The notes under the pieces: generated by a model
Seen by the model: the letters and a program-made list of their open reading frames with translations, nothing else
Databases searched by the model: none
Told to the model about the DNA's origin: nothing
Assembly (NCBI GenBank): GCA_030549335.1
Contig: CM060197.1
Coordinates: forward strand, 17,806,501 to 17,870,500
DNA: 64,000 nt
DNA from: Pontederia crassipes
Lineage: Eukaryota > Streptophyta > Magnoliopsida > Commelinales > Pontederiaceae
Reading direction: 5' to 3'
Made by a program: the position numbers and the translations under genes
Part shown: in pieces, positions 35,948 to 50,200 of the stretch
How positions within the stretch are numbered: the first letter of the stretch is position 1
How the letters are laid out: every line of letters begins with the position of its first letter

Positions 35948-38900
35948 TTGTCATAAGTATCTATAACTTATAGCTTTGAACCTAACACTAAGACTCTAAT
36001 CCCTAAGAGCGTTATCTTTGATTGTAACGGTTCAACTTCGGTTTGAAATAGAGTTAAAGTTCTAAAGATTTATCACCTCTTAGGACACCCAAAGGTTGTA
36101 ATAAGTATCTATAACTTATAGCTTTGAACCTAACTCTAAGACTCTAATCCCTATGAGCGTTATCTTTGATTGTAACGGTTCAACTTCGGTTTGAAATAGA
36201 GTTAAAGTTCTAAAGATCTATCACCTCTTAGGACACCCAAAGATTGTAATAACTATCTATAACTTATAGCTTTGAACATAACTCTAAGACTCTAATCCCC
36301 AAGAGCGTTATCTTTGATTGTAACGGTTCAACTTCGGTTTGAAATAGAGTTAAAGTTCTAAAGATCTATCACCTCTTAGGACACCCAAAGGTTGTAATAA
36401 GTATCTATAACTTATAGCTTTGAACCTAACTCTAAGACTCTAATCCCTAAGAGCGTTATCTTTGATTGTAACGGTTCAACTTCGGTTTGAAATAGAGTTA
36501 AAGTTTTAAAGATCTATCACCTCTTAGGACACCCAAAGGTTGTCATAAGTATCTATAACTTATAGCTTTGAACCTAACACTAAGACTCTAATCCCTAAGA
36601 GCGTTATCTTTGATTGTAACGGTTCAACTTCGGTTTGAAATAGAGTTAAAGTTCTAAAGATCTATCACCTCTTAGGACACCCAAAGGTTGTAATAAGTAT
36701 CTATAACTTATAGCTTTGAACCTAACTCTAAGACTCTAATCCCTAAGAGCGTTATCTTTGATTGTAACGGTTCAACTTTGGTTTGAAATAGAGTTAAAGT
36801 TCTAAAGATCTATCACCTCTTAGGACACCCAAAGGTTGTAATAAGTATCTATAACTTATAGCTTTGAACCTAACTCTAAGACTCTAATCCCCAAGAGCGT
36901 TATCTTTGATTGTAACGGTTCAAATTCGGTTTGAAATAGAGTTAAAGTTCTAAAGATCTATCACCTCTTAGGACACCCAAAGGTTGTAATAAGTATCTAT
37001 AACTTATAGCTTTGAACCTAACTCTAAGACTCTAATCCCTAAGAGCGTTATCTTTGATTGTAACGGTTCAACTTCGGTTTGAAATAGAGTTAAAGTTCTA
37101 AAGATCTATCACCTCTTAGGACACCCAAATGTTGACATAAGTATCTATAACTTATAGCTTTGAACCTAACTCTAAGACTCTAATCCCTAAGAGCGTTATC
37201 TTTGATTGTAACGGTTCAACTTCGGTTTGAAATAGAGTTAAAGTTCTAAAGATCTATCACCTCTTAGGACACCCAAAGGTTGTAATAAGTATCTATAACT
37301 TATAGCTTTGAACCTAACTCTAAGACTCTAATCCCCAAGAGCGTTAACTTTGATTGTAACGGTTCAACTTCGGTTTGAAATAGAGTTAAAGTTCTAAAGA
37401 TCTATCACCTCTTAGGACACCCAAAGGTTGTCATAAGTATCTATAACTTATAGCTTTGAACCTAACTCTAAGACTCTAATCCCTAAGAGCGTTATCTTTG
37501 ATTGTAACGGTTCAACTTCGGTTTGAAATAGAGTTAAAGTTCTAAAGATCTATCACCTCTTAGGACACCCAAAGGTTGTAATAAGTATCTATAACTTATA
37601 GCTTTGAACCTAACTCTAAGACTCTAATCCCCAAGAGCGTTATCTTTGATTGTAACGGTTCAAATTCGGTTTGAAATAGAGTTAAAGTTCTAAAGATCTA
37701 TCACCTCTTAGGACACCCAAAGGTTGTAATAAGTATCTATAACTTATAGCTTTGAACCTAACTCTAAGACTCTAATCCCTAAGAGCGTTATCTTTGATTG
37801 TAACGGTTCAACTTCGGTTTGAAATAGAGTTAAAGTTCTAAAGATCTATCACCTCTTAGGACACCCAAATGTTGACATAAGTATCTATAACTTATAGCTT
37901 TGAACCTAACTCTAAGACTCTAATCCCTAAGAGCGTTATCTTTGATTGTAACGGTTCAACTTCGGTTTGAAATAGAGTTAAAGTTCTAAAGATCTATCAC
38001 CTCTTAGGACACCCTAAGGTTGTAATAAGTATCTATAACTTATATCTTTGAACCTAACTCTAAGACTCTAATCCCCAAGAGCGTTAACTTTGATTGTAAC
38101 GGTTCAACTTCGGTTTGAAATAGAGTTAAAGTTCTAAAGATCTATCACCTCTTAGGACACCCAAAGGTTGTCATAAGTATCTATAACTTATAGCTTTGAA
38201 CCTAACTCTAAGACTCTAATCCCTAAGAGCGTTATCTTTGATTGTAACGGTTCAACTTCGGTTTGAAATAGAGTTAAAGTTCTAAAGATCTATCACCTCT
38301 TAGGACACCCAAAGGTTGTAATAAGTATCTATAACTTATAGCTTTGAACCAAACTCTAAGACTCTAATCCCCAAGAGCGTTATCTTTGATTGTAACGGTT
38401 CAACTTCGGTTTGAAATAGAATTAAAGTTCTAAAGATCTATCACCTCTTAGGACACCCAAAGGTTGTCATAAGTATCTATAACTTATAGCTTAGAACCTA
38501 ACTCTAAGACTCTAATCCCCTAGAGCGTTATCTTTGGTTGTAACGGTACAACTTCGGTTTGAAATAGAGTTAATGTTCTAAAGATCTATCACCTCTTAGG
38601 ACACCCAAAGGTTGTAATAAGTATCTATAACTTATAGCTTTGAACCTAGCTCTAAGACTCTAATCCCCAAGAGCGTTATATTTGATTGTAACGGTTCAAC
38701 TTCGATTTGAAAAAGAGTTAAAGTTCTAAAGATCTATCACCTCTTAGGACACCCAAAGGTTGTAATAAGCATCTATAACTTATAGCTTTGAACCTAACTC
38801 AAAGTCTCTATTCCCCAAGAGCGTTATCTTTGATTGTAACGGTTCAACTTCAATTTGAAATAGAGTTAAAGTTCTAAAGATCTATCACCTCTTAGGACAC

Positions 38901-41669
38901 CCAAAGGTTGTAATAAGCATCTATAACTTATAGCTTTGAACCTAACTCTAAGACTCTAATCACTAAGAGCGTTATCTTTGATTGTAACGGTTCAACTTCG
39001 GTTTGAAATAGAGTTAAAGTTCTAAAGATCTATCACCTCTTAGGACACCCAAAGGTTGTCATAAGTATCTATAACTTATAGCTTTGAACCTAACTCTAAG
39101 ACTCTAATCCCTAAGAGCGTTATCTTTGATTGTAACGGTTCAACTTCGGTTTGAAATAGAGTTAAAGTTCTAAAGATCTATCACCTCTTTGGACACCCAA
39201 AGGTTGTAATAAGTATCTATAACTTATAGCTTTGAACCTAACTCTAAGAATCTAATCCCCAAGAGCGTTATCTTTGATTGTAACGGTTCAACTTCGGTTT
39301 GAAATAAAGTTAAAGTTCCAAAGATCTATCACCTCTTAGGACACCCAAAGGTTGTAACAAGTATCTATAACTTATAGCTTTGAACCTAACTCTAAGACTC
39401 TAATCCCTATGAGCGTTATCTTTGATTGTAACGGTTCAACTTCGGTTTGAAATAGAGTTAAAGTTCTAAAGATCTATCACCTCTTAGGACACCCAAAGGT
39501 TGTAATAAGTATCTATAACTTATAGCTTTGAACCTAACTCTAAGACTCTAATCCCCAAGAGCGTTATCTTTGATTGTAACGGTTCAACTTCGGTTTGAAA
39601 TAAAGTTAAAGTTCTAAAGATCTATCACCTCTTAGGACACCCAAAGGTTGTAATAAGTATCTATAATTTATAGCTTTGAACCTAACTCTAAGACTCTAAT
39701 CCCTAAGAGCGTTATCTTTGATTGTAACGGTTCAACTTCGGTTTGAAATAGAGTTAAAGTTTTAAAGATCTATCACCTCTTAGGACACCCAAAGGTTGTC
39801 ATAAGTATCTATAACTTATAGCTTTGAACCTAACACTAAGACTCTAATCCCTAAGAGCGTTATCTTTGATTGTAACGGTTCAACTTCGGTTTGAAATAGA
39901 GTTAAAGTTCTAAAGATCTATCACCTCTTAGGACACCCAAAGGTTGTAATAAGTATCTATAACTTATAGCTTTGAACCTAGCTCTAAGACTCTAATCCCC
40001 AAGAGCGTTATATTTGATTGTAACGGTTCAACTTCGATTTGAAAAAGAGTTAAAGTTCTAAAGATCTATCACCTCTTAGGACACCCAAAGGTTGTAATAA
40101 GCATCTATAACTTATAGCTTTGAACCTAACTCTAAGACTCTAATCCCTAAGAGCGTTATCTTTGATTGAAACGGTTCAACTTCGGTTTGAAATAGAGTAA
40201 AAGTTCTAAAGATCTATCACCTCTTAGGACACCCAAAGGTTGTCATAAGTATCTATAACTTATAGCTTTGAACCTAACTCTAAGACTCTAATCCCTAAGA
40301 GCGTTATCTTTGATTGTAACGGTTCAACTTCGGTTTGAAATAGAGTTAAAGTTCCAAAGATCTATCACCTCTTAGGACACCCAAAGGTTGTAACAAGTAT
40401 CTATAACTTATAGCTTTGAACCTAACTCTAAGACTCTAATCCCTATGAGCGTTATCTTTGATTGTAACGGTTCAACTTCGGTTTGAAATAGAGTTAAAGT
40501 TCTAAAGATCTATCACCTCTTAGGACACCCAAAGGTTGTAATAAGTATCTATAACTTATAGCTTTGAACCTAACTCTAAGACTCTAATCCCCAAGAGCGT
40601 TATCTTTGATTGTAACGGTTCAACTTCGGTTTGAAATAAAGTTAAAGTTCTAAAGATCTATCACCTCTTAGGACACCCAAAGGTTGTAATAAGTATCTAT
40701 AATTTATAGCTTTGAACCTAACTCTAAGACTCTAATCCCTAAGAGCGTTATCTTTGATTGTAATGGTTCAACTTCGGTTTGAAATAGAGTTAAAGTTCTA
40801 AAGATCTATCACCTCTTAGGACACCCAAAGGTTGTCATAAGTATCTATAACTTATAGCTTTGAACCTAACTCTAAGACTCTAATCCCTAAGAGCGTTGTC
40901 TTTGATTGTAACGGTTCAACTTCGGTTTGAAATAGAGTTAAAGTTCTAAAGATCTATCATCTCTTAGGACACCCAAAGGTTGTAATAAGTATCTATAACT
41001 TATAGGTATGAACCTAACTCTAAGACTCTAATCCCTAAGAGCGTTATCTTTGATTGTAACGGTTCAACTTCAATTTGAAATAGAGTTAAAGTTCTAAAGA
41101 TCTATCACCTCTTAGGACACCCAAAGGTTGTAATAACCATCTATAACTTATAGCTCTGAACCTAACTCTAAGACTCTAATCCCTAAGAGCATTATCTTTG
41201 ATTGTAACGGTTCAACTTCGGTTTGAAATAGAGTTAAAGTTCTATAGATCTATCTCCTCTTAGGACACCCAAAGGTTGTAATAAGTATCTATAACTTATA
41301 GCTTTGCACCTAACTCTAAGACTCTAATCCCTAAGAGCGTTATCTTTGATTGTAACGGTTCAACTTCGATTTGAAATAGAGTTAAAGTTCTAAAGATCTA
41401 TCACCTCTTAGGACACCCAAAGGTTGTCATAAGTATCTATAACTTATAGCTTTGAACCTAACTCTAAGACTCTAATCCCTAAGAACGTTATCTTTGATTG
41501 TAACGGTTCAACTTCGGTTTGAAATAGAGTTAAAGTTCTAAAGATCTATCACCTCTTAGGACACCCAAAGGTTGTAATAAGTATCTATAACTTATAGTTT
41601 TGTACCTAACTCTAAGACTCTAATCCCTAAGAGCGTTATCTTTGATTGTAACGGTTCAACTTCGGTTTG
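35948..41669 (+). repeat. Copy 2 of the 5.7-kb duplicated segment
   Basis: This is the partner of 22,480-28,201 at offset 13,468. On the left, agreement starts in the AACACTAAG unit after a GTTAACT unit that the other copy lacks. On the right, it ends where this copy reads GAAATAGAG with TTCCAAAG and the other reads GAAATAAAG with TTCTAAAG. At that point the array jumps back nine units and repeats 40,338 onward. Confidence 0.85.
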
Positions 41670-42857
41670 AAATAGAGTTAAAGTTCCAAAGATCTATCAC
41701 CTCTTAGGACACCCAAAGGTTGTAACAAGTATCTATAACTTATAGCTTTGAACCTAACTCTAAGACTCTAATCCCTATGAGCGTTATCTTTGATTGTAAC
41801 GGTTCAACTTCGGTTTGAAATAGAGTTAAAGTTCTAAAGATCTATCACCTCTTAGGACACCCAAAGGTTGTAATAAGTATCTATAACTTATAGCTTTGAA
41901 CCTAACTCTAAGACTCTAATCCCCAAGAGCGTTATCTTTGATTGTAACGGTTCAACTTCGGTTTGAAATAAAGTTAAAGTTCTAAAGATCTATCACCTCT
42001 TAGGACACCCAAAGGTTGTAATAAGTATCTATAATTTATAGCTTTGAACCTAACTCTAAGACTCTAATCCCTAAGAGCGTTATCTTTGATTGTAATGGTT
42101 CAACTTCGGTTTGAAATAGAGTTAAAGTTCTAAAGATCTATCACCTCTTAGGACACCCAAAGGTTGTCATAAGTATCTATAACTTATAGCTTTGAACCTA
42201 ACTCTAAGACTCTAATCCCTAAGAGCGTTGTCTTTGATTGTAACGGTTCAACTTCGGTTTGAAATAGAGTTAAAGTTCTAAAGATCTATCATCTCTTAGG
42301 ACACCCAAAGGTTGTAATAAGTATCTATAACTTATAGGTATGAACCTAACTCTAAGACTCTAATCCCTAAGAGCGTTATCTTTGATTGTAACGGTTCAAC
42401 TTCAATTTGAAATAGAGTTAAAGTTCTAAAGATCTATCACCTCTTAGGACACCCAAAGGTTGTAATAACCATCTATAACTTATAGCTCTGAACCTAACTC
42501 TAAGACTCTAATCCCTAAGAGCATTATCTTTGGTTGTAACGGTTCAACTTCGGTTTGAAATAGAGTTAAAGTTCTATAGATCTATCTCCTCTTAGGACAC
42601 CCAAAGGTTGTAATAAGTATCTATAACTTATAGCTTTGCACCTAACTCTAAGACTCTAATCCCTAAGAGCGTTATCTTTGATTGTAACGGTTCAACTTCG
42701 ATTTGAAATAGAGTTAAAGTTCTAAAGATCTATCACCTCTTAGGACACCCAAAGGTTGTCATAAGTATCTATAACTTATAGCTTTGAACCTAACTCTAAG
42801 ACTCTAATCCCTAAGAACGTTATCTTTGATTGTAACGGTTCAACTTCGGTTTGAAAT
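40338..42857 (+). repeat. 9-unit tandem duplication (1,332 bp)
   Basis: About 40,338-41,525 recurs at about 41,670-42,857. TTCCAAAG pairs at 40,352/41,684 and GCATTATC at 41,189/42,521. One visible difference is GGTTGTAACG after GCATTATCTTT in the second copy (42,532), against GATTGTAACG in the first. The join follows the right end of the 5.7-kb copy, which suggests the two events are linked. Confidence 0.8.
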
Positions 42858-45440
42858 AAAGTTAAAGTTCTAAAGATCTATCACCTCTTAGGACACCCAA
42901 AGGTTGTCATAAGTATCTATAACTTATAGCCTTGAACCTAACTCTAAGACTCTAATCCCCAAGAGCGTTATCTTTGATTGTAACAGTTCAACTTCGGTTT
43001 GAAATAGAGTTAAAGTTCTAAAGATCTATCACCTCTTAGGACACCCAAAGGTTGTCATAAGTATCTATAACTTATAGCTTTGAACCTAACTCTAAGACTC
43101 TAATCCCTAAGAGCGTTATCTTTGATTGTAACGGTTCAACTTCGGTTTGAAATAGAGTTAAAGTTCTAAAGATCTATCACCTCTTAGGACACCCAAAGGT
43201 TGTAATAAGTATCTATAACTTATAGCTTTGAACCTAACTCTAAGACTCTAATCCCTAAGAGCGTTATCTTTGATTGTAACGGTTCAACTTCGGTTTGAAA
43301 TAGAGTTAAAGTTCTAAAGATCTATCACCTCTTAGGACACCCAAAGGTTGTCATAAGTATCTATAACTTATAGCTTTGAACCTAACACTAAGACTCTAAT
43401 CCCTAAGAGCGTTATCTTTGATTGTAACGGTTCAACTTCGGTTTGAAATAGAGTTAAAGTTCTAAAGATTTATCACCTCTTAGGACACCCAAAGGTTGTA
43501 ATAAGTATCTATAACTTATAGCTTTGAACCTAACTCTAAGACTCTAATCCCTATGAGCGTTATCTTTGATTGTAACGGTTCAACTTCGGTTTGAAATAGA
43601 GTTAAAGTTCTAAAGATCTATCACCTCTTAGGACACCCAAAGATTGTAATAACTATCTATAACTTATAGCTTTGAACCTAACTCTAAGACTCTAATCCCC
43701 AAGAGCGTTATCTTTGATTGTAACGGTTCAACTTCGGTTTGAAATAGAGTTAAAGTTCTAAAGATCTATCACCTCTTAGGACACCCAAAGGTTGTAATAA
43801 GTATCTATAACTTATAGCTTTGAACCTAACTCTAAGACTCTAATCCCTAAGAGCGTTATCTTTGATTGTAACGGTTCAACTTCGGTTTGAAATAGAGTTA
43901 AAGTTTTAAAGATCTATCACCTCTTAGGACACCCAAAGGTTGTCATAAGTATCTATAAGTTATAGCTTTGAACCTAACACTAAGACTCTAATCCCTAAGA
44001 GCGTTATCTTTGATTGTAACGGTTCAACTTCGGTTTGAAATAGAGTTAAAGTTCTAAAGATCTATCACCTCTTAGGACACCCAAAGGTTGTAATAAGTAT
44101 CTATAACTTATAGCTTTGATCCTAACTCTAAGACTCTAATCCCTAAGAGCGTTATCTTTGATTGTAACGGTTCAACTTCGGTTTGAAATAGAGTTAAAGT
44201 TCTAAAGATCTATCACCTCTTAGGACACCCAAAGGTTGTAATAAGTATCTATAACTTATAGCTTTGAACCTAACTCTAAGACTCTAATCCCCAAGAGCGT
44301 TATCTTTGATTGTAACGGTTCAAATTCGGTTTGAAATAGAGTTAAAGTTCTAAAGATCTATCACCTCTTAGGACACCCAAAGGTTGTAATAAGTATCTAT
44401 AACTTATAGCTTTGAACCTAACTCTAAGACTCTAATCCCTAAGAGAGTTATCTTTGATTGTAACGGTTCAACTTCGGTTTGAAATAGAGTTAAAGTTCTA
44501 AAGATCTATCACCTCTTAGGACACCCAAAGGTTGTAATAAGTATCTATAACTTATAGCTTTGAACCTAACTCTAAGACTCTAATCCCCAAGAGCGTTAAC
44601 TTTGATTGTAACGGTTCAACTTCGGTTTGAAATAGAGTTAAAGTTCTAAAGATCTATCACCTCTTAGGACACCCAAAGGTTGTCATAAGTATCTATAACT
44701 TATAGCTTTGAACCTAACTCTAAGACTCTAATCCCTAAGAGCGTTATCTTTGATTGTAACGGTTCAACTTCGGTTTGAAATAGAGTTAAAGTTCTAAAGA
44801 TCTATCACCTCTTAGGACACCCAAAGGTTGTAATAAGTATCTATAACTTATAGCTTTGAACCAAACTCTAAGACTCTAATCCCCAAGAGCGTTATCTTTG
44901 ATTGTAACGGTTCAACTTCGGTTTGAAATAGAATTAAAGTTCTAAAGATCTATCACCTCTTAGGACACCCAAAGGTTGTCATAAGTATCTATAACTTATA
45001 GCTTAGAACCTAACTCTAAGACTCTAATCCCTAAGAGCGTTATCTTTGATTGTAACGGTTCAACTTCGGTTTGAAATAGAGTTAAAGTTCTAAAGATCTA
45101 TCACCTCTTAGGACACCCAAAGGTTGTAATAAGTATCTATAACTTATAGCTTTGAACCAAACTCTAAGACTCTAATCCCCAAGAGCGTTATCTTTGATTG
45201 TAACGGTTCAACTTCGGTTTGAAATAGAATTAAAGTTCTAAAGATCTATCACCTCTTAGGACACCCAAAGGTTGTAATAAGTATCTATAACTTATAGCTT
45301 TGAACCTAACTCTAAGACTCTAATCCCCAAGAGCGTTAACTTTGATTGTAACGGTTCAACTTCGGTTTGAAATAGAGTTAAAGTTCTAAAGATCTATCAC
45401 CTCTTAGGACACCCAAAGGTTGTCATAAGTATCTATAACT
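42857..45440 (+). repeat. Further copy of the 33.4-35.9 kb block (offset 9,472)
   Basis: GATTGTAATAAC at 34,170/43,642 and CTATAAGTTA at 34,481/43,953 are 64 units apart. The order CTTTGATCC, CAAATTCGG, GAGAGTT, GTTAACT, CCAAACT/GAATTAAAG and CTTAGAACC is kept. This copy has the single CTTTGATCC unit, like the 34.6-kb copy and unlike the 29.5-kb copy, so it is closer to the former. Confidence 0.8.
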
Positions 45441-47220
45441 TATAGCTTTGAACCTAACTCTAAGACTCTAATCCCTAAGAGCGTTATCTTTGATTGTAAC
45501 GGTTCAACTTCGGTTTGAAATAGAGTTAAAGTTCTAAAGATCTATCACCTCTTAGGACACCCAAAGGTTGTAATAAGTATCTATAACTTATAGCTTTGAA
45601 CCAAACTCTAAGACTCTAATCCCCAAGAGCGTTATCTTTGATTGTAACGGTTCAACTTCGGTTTGAAATAGAATTAAAGTTCTAAAGATCTATCACCTCT
45701 TAGGACACCCAAAGGTTGTCATAAGTATCTATAACTTATAGCTTAGAACCTAACTCTAAGACTCTAATCCCCTAGAGCGTTATCTTTGGTTGTAACGGTA
45801 CAACTTCGGTTTGAAATAGAGTTAATGTTCTAAAGATCTATCACCTCTTAGGACACCCAAAGGTTGTAATAAGTATCTATAACTTATAGCTTTGAACCTA
45901 GCTCTAAGACTCTAATCCCCAAGAGCGTTATATTTGATTGTAACGGTTCAACTTCGATTTGAAAAAGAGTTAAAGTTCTAAAGATCTATCACCTCTTAGG
46001 ACACCCAAAGGTTGTAATAAGCATCTATAACTTATAGCTTTGAACCTAACTCAAAGTCTCTATTCCCCAAGAGCGTTATCTTTGATTGTAACGGTTCAAC
46101 TTCAATTTGAAATAGAGTTAAAGTTCTAAAGATCTATCACCTCTTAGGACACCCAAAGGTTGTAATAAGCATCTATAACTTATAGCTTTGAACCTAACTC
46201 TAAGACTCTAATCCCTAAGAGCGTTATCTTTGATTGTAACGGTTCAACTTCGGTTTGAAATAGAGTTAAAGTTCTAAAGATCTATCACCTCTTAGGACAC
46301 CCAAAGGTTGTCATAAGTATCTATAACTTATAGCTTTGAACCTAACTCTAAGACTCTAATCCCTAAGAGCGTTATCTTTGATTGTAACGGTTCAACTTCG
46401 GTTTGAAATAGAGTTAAAGTTCTAAAGATCTATCACCTCTTTGGACACCCAAAGGTTGTAATAAGTATCTATAACTTATAGCTTTGAACCTAACTCTAAG
46501 AATCTAATCCCCAAGAGCGTTATCTTTGATTGTAACGGTTCAACTTCGGTTTGAAATAAAGTTAAAGTTCCAAAGATCTATCACCTCTTAGGACACCCAA
46601 AGGTTGTAACAAGTATCTATAACTTATAGCTTTGAACCTAACTCTAAGACTCTAATCCCTATGAGCGTTATCTTTGATTGTAACGGTTCAACTTCGGTTT
46701 GAAATAGAGTTAAAGTTCTAAAGATCTATCACCTCTTAGGACACCCAAAGGTTGTAATAAGTATCTATAACTTATAGCTTTGAACCTAACTCTAAGACTC
46801 TAATCCCCAAGAGCGTTATCTTTGATTGTAACGGTTCAACTTCGGTTTGAAATAAAGTTAAAGTTCTAAAGATCTATCACCTCTTAGGACACCCAAAGGT
46901 TGTAATAAGTATCTATAATTTATAGCTTTGAACCTAACTCTAAGACTCTAATCCCTAAGAGCGTTATCTTTGATTGTAACGGTTCAACTTCGGTTTGAAA
47001 TAGAGTTAAAGTTTTAAAGATCTATCACCTCTTAGGACACCCAAAGGTTGTCATAAGTATCTATAACTTATAGCTTTGAACCTAACACTAAGACTCTAAT
47101 CCCTAAGAGCGTTATCTTTGATTGTAACGGTTCAACTTCGGTTTGAAATAGAGTTAAAGTTCTAAAGATCTATCACCTCTTAGGACACCCAAAGGTTGTA
47201 ATAAGTATCTATAACTTATA
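45440..47220 (+). repeat. Further copy of the 38.2-40.0 kb block (offset 7,252)
   Basis: GGTAC at 38,545/45,797 and TTGGACACC at 39,189/46,441 are 49 units apart. The intervening order GAACCTAGCTC, GTTATATTT with GAAAAAG, GCATC and TCTCTATTCC with TTCAATTTG is the same. One difference is ATCACTAAG at 38,959 against ATCCCTAAG here. The match ends at about 47,220, where the GAACCTAGCTC unit is replaced by a standard unit. Confidence 0.8.
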
Positions 47221-50200
47221 GCTTTGAACCTAACTCTAAGACTCTAATCCCTAAGAGCGTTATCTTTGATTGTAACGGTTCAACTTCGGTTTGAAATAGA
47301 GTTAAAGTTCTAAAGATCTATCACCTCTTAGGACACCCAAAGGTTGTAATAAGTATCTATAACTTATAGCTTTGAACCTAACTCTAAGACTCTAATCCCC
47401 AAGAGCGTTATCTTTGATTGTAACGGTTCAAATTCGGTTTGAAATAGAGTTAAAGTTCTAAAGATCTATCACCTCTTAGGACACCCAAAGGTTGTAATAA
47501 GTATCTATAACTTATAGCTTTGAACCTAACTCTAAGACTCTAATCCCTAAGAGCGTTATCTTTGATTGTAACGGTTCAACTTCGGTTTGAAATAGAGTTA
47601 AAGTTCTAAAGATCTATCACCTCTTAGGACACCCAAAGGTTGTCATAAGTATCTATAACTTATAGCTTTGAACCTAACTCTAAGACTCTAATCCCTAAGA
47701 GCGTTATCTTTGATTGTAACGGTTCAACTTCGGTTTGAAATAGAGTTAAAGTTCTAAAGATCTATCACCTCTTAGGACACCCAAAGGTTGTAATAAGTAT
47801 CTATAACTTATAGCTTTGAACCTAACTCTAAGACTCTAATCCCCAAGAGCGTTATCTTTGATTGTAACGGTTCAACTTCGGTTTGAAATAGAGTTAAAGT
47901 TCCAAAGATCTATCACCTCTTAGGACACCCAAAGGTTGTAACAAGTATCTATAACTTATAGCTTTGAACCTAACTCTAAGACTCTAATCCCTATGAGCGT
48001 TAGCTTTGATTGTAACGGTTCAACTTCGGTTTGAAATAGAGTTAAAGTTCTAAAGATCTATCACCTCTTAGGACACCCAAAGGTTGTAATAAGTATCTAT
48101 AATTTATAGCTTTGAACCTAACTCTAAGACTCTAATCCCTAAGAGCGTTATCTTTGATTGTAACGGTTCAACTTCGGTTTGAAATAGAGTTAAAGTTTTA
48201 AAGATCTATCACCTCTTAGGACACCCAAAGGTTGTCATAAGTATCTATAACTTATAGCTTTGAACCTAACACTAAGACTCTAATCCCTAAGAGCGTTATC
48301 TTTGATTGTAACGGTTCAACTTCGGTTTGAAATAGAGTTAAAGTTCTAAAGATCTATCACCTCTTAGGACACCCAAAGGTTGTAATAAGTATCTATAACT
48401 TATAGCTTTGAACCTAACTCTAAGACTCTAATCCCTAAGAGCGTTATCTTTGATTGTAACGGTTCAACTTCGGTTTGAAATAGAGTTAATGTTCTAAAGA
48501 TCTATCACCTCTTAGGACACCCAAAGGTTGTAATAAGTATCTATAACTTATAGCTTTGAACCTAGCTCTAAGACTCTAATCCCCAAGAGCGTTATATTTG
48601 ATTGTAACGGTTCAACTTCGATTTGAAAAAGAGTTAAAGTTCTAAAGATCTATCACCTCTTAGGACACCCAAAGGTTGTAATAAGCATCTATAACTTATA
48701 GCTTTGAACCTAACTCAAAGTCTCTATTCCCCAAGAGCGTTATCTTTGATTGTAACGGTTCAACTTCAATTTGAAATAGAGTTAAAGTTCTAAAGATCTA
48801 TCACCTCTTAGGACACCCAAAGGTTGTAATAAGCATCTATAACTTATAGCTTTGAACCTAACTCTAAGACTCTAATCCCTAAGAGCGTTATCTTTGATTG
48901 TAACGGTTCAACTTCGGTTTGAAATAGAGTTAAAGTTCTAAAGATCTATCACCTCTTAGGACACCCAAAGGTTGTCATAAGTATCTATAACTTATAGCTT
49001 TGAACCTAACTCTAAGACTCTAATCCCTAAGAGCGTTATCTTTGATTGTAACGGTTCAACTTCGGTTTGAAATAGAGTTAAAGTTCTAAAGATCTATCAC
49101 CTCTTTTGACACCCAAAGGTTGTAATAAGTATCTATAACTTATAGCTTTGAACCTAACTCTAAGAATCTAATCCCCAAGAGCGTTATCTTTGATTGTAAC
49201 GGTTCAACTTCGGTTTGAAATAAAGTTAAAGTTCCAAAGATCTATCACCTCTTAGGACACCCAAAGGTTGTAACAAGTATCTATAACTTATAGCTTTGAA
49301 CCTAACTCTAAGACTCTAATCCCTATGAGCGTTATCTTTGATTGTAACGGTTCAACTTCGGTTTGAAATAGAGTTAAAGTTCTAAAGATCTATCACCTCT
49401 TAGGACACCCAAAGGTTGTAATAAGTATCTATAACTTATAGCTTTGAACCTAACTCTAAGACTCTAATCCCCAAGAGCGTTATCTTTGATTGTAACGGTT
49501 CAACTTCGGTTTGAAATAAAGTTAAAGTTCTAAAGATCTATCACCTCTTAGGACACCCAAAGGTTGTAATAAGTATCTATAATTTATAGCTTTGAACCTA
49601 ACTCTAAGACTCTAATCCCTAAGAGCGTTATCTTTGATTGTAACGGTTCAACTTCGGTTTGAAATAGAGTTAAAGTTTTAAAGATCTATCACCTCTTAGG
49701 ACACCCAAAGGTTGTCATAAGTATCTATAACTTATAGCTTTGAACCTAACACTAAGACTCTAATCCCTAAGAGCGTTATCTTTGATTGTAACGGTTCAAC
49801 TTCGGTTTGAAATAGAGTTAAAGTTCTAAAGATCTATCACCTCTTAGGACACCCAAAGGTTGTAATAAGTATCTATAACTTATAGCTTTGAACCTAACTC
49901 TAAGACTCTAATCCCTAAGAGCGTTATCTTTGATTGTAACGGTTCAACTTCGGTTTGAAATAGAGTTAAAGTTCTAAAGATCTATCACCTCTTAGGACAC
50001 CCAAAGGTTGTAATAAGTATCTATAACTTATAGCTTTGAACCTAACTCTAAGACTCTAATCCCCAAGAGCGTTATCTTTGATTGTAACGGTTCAAATTCG
50101 GTTTGAAATAGAGTTAAAGTTCTAAAGATCTATCACCTCTTAGGACACCCAAAGGTTGTAATAAGTATCTATAACTTATAGCTTTGAACCTAACTCTAAG

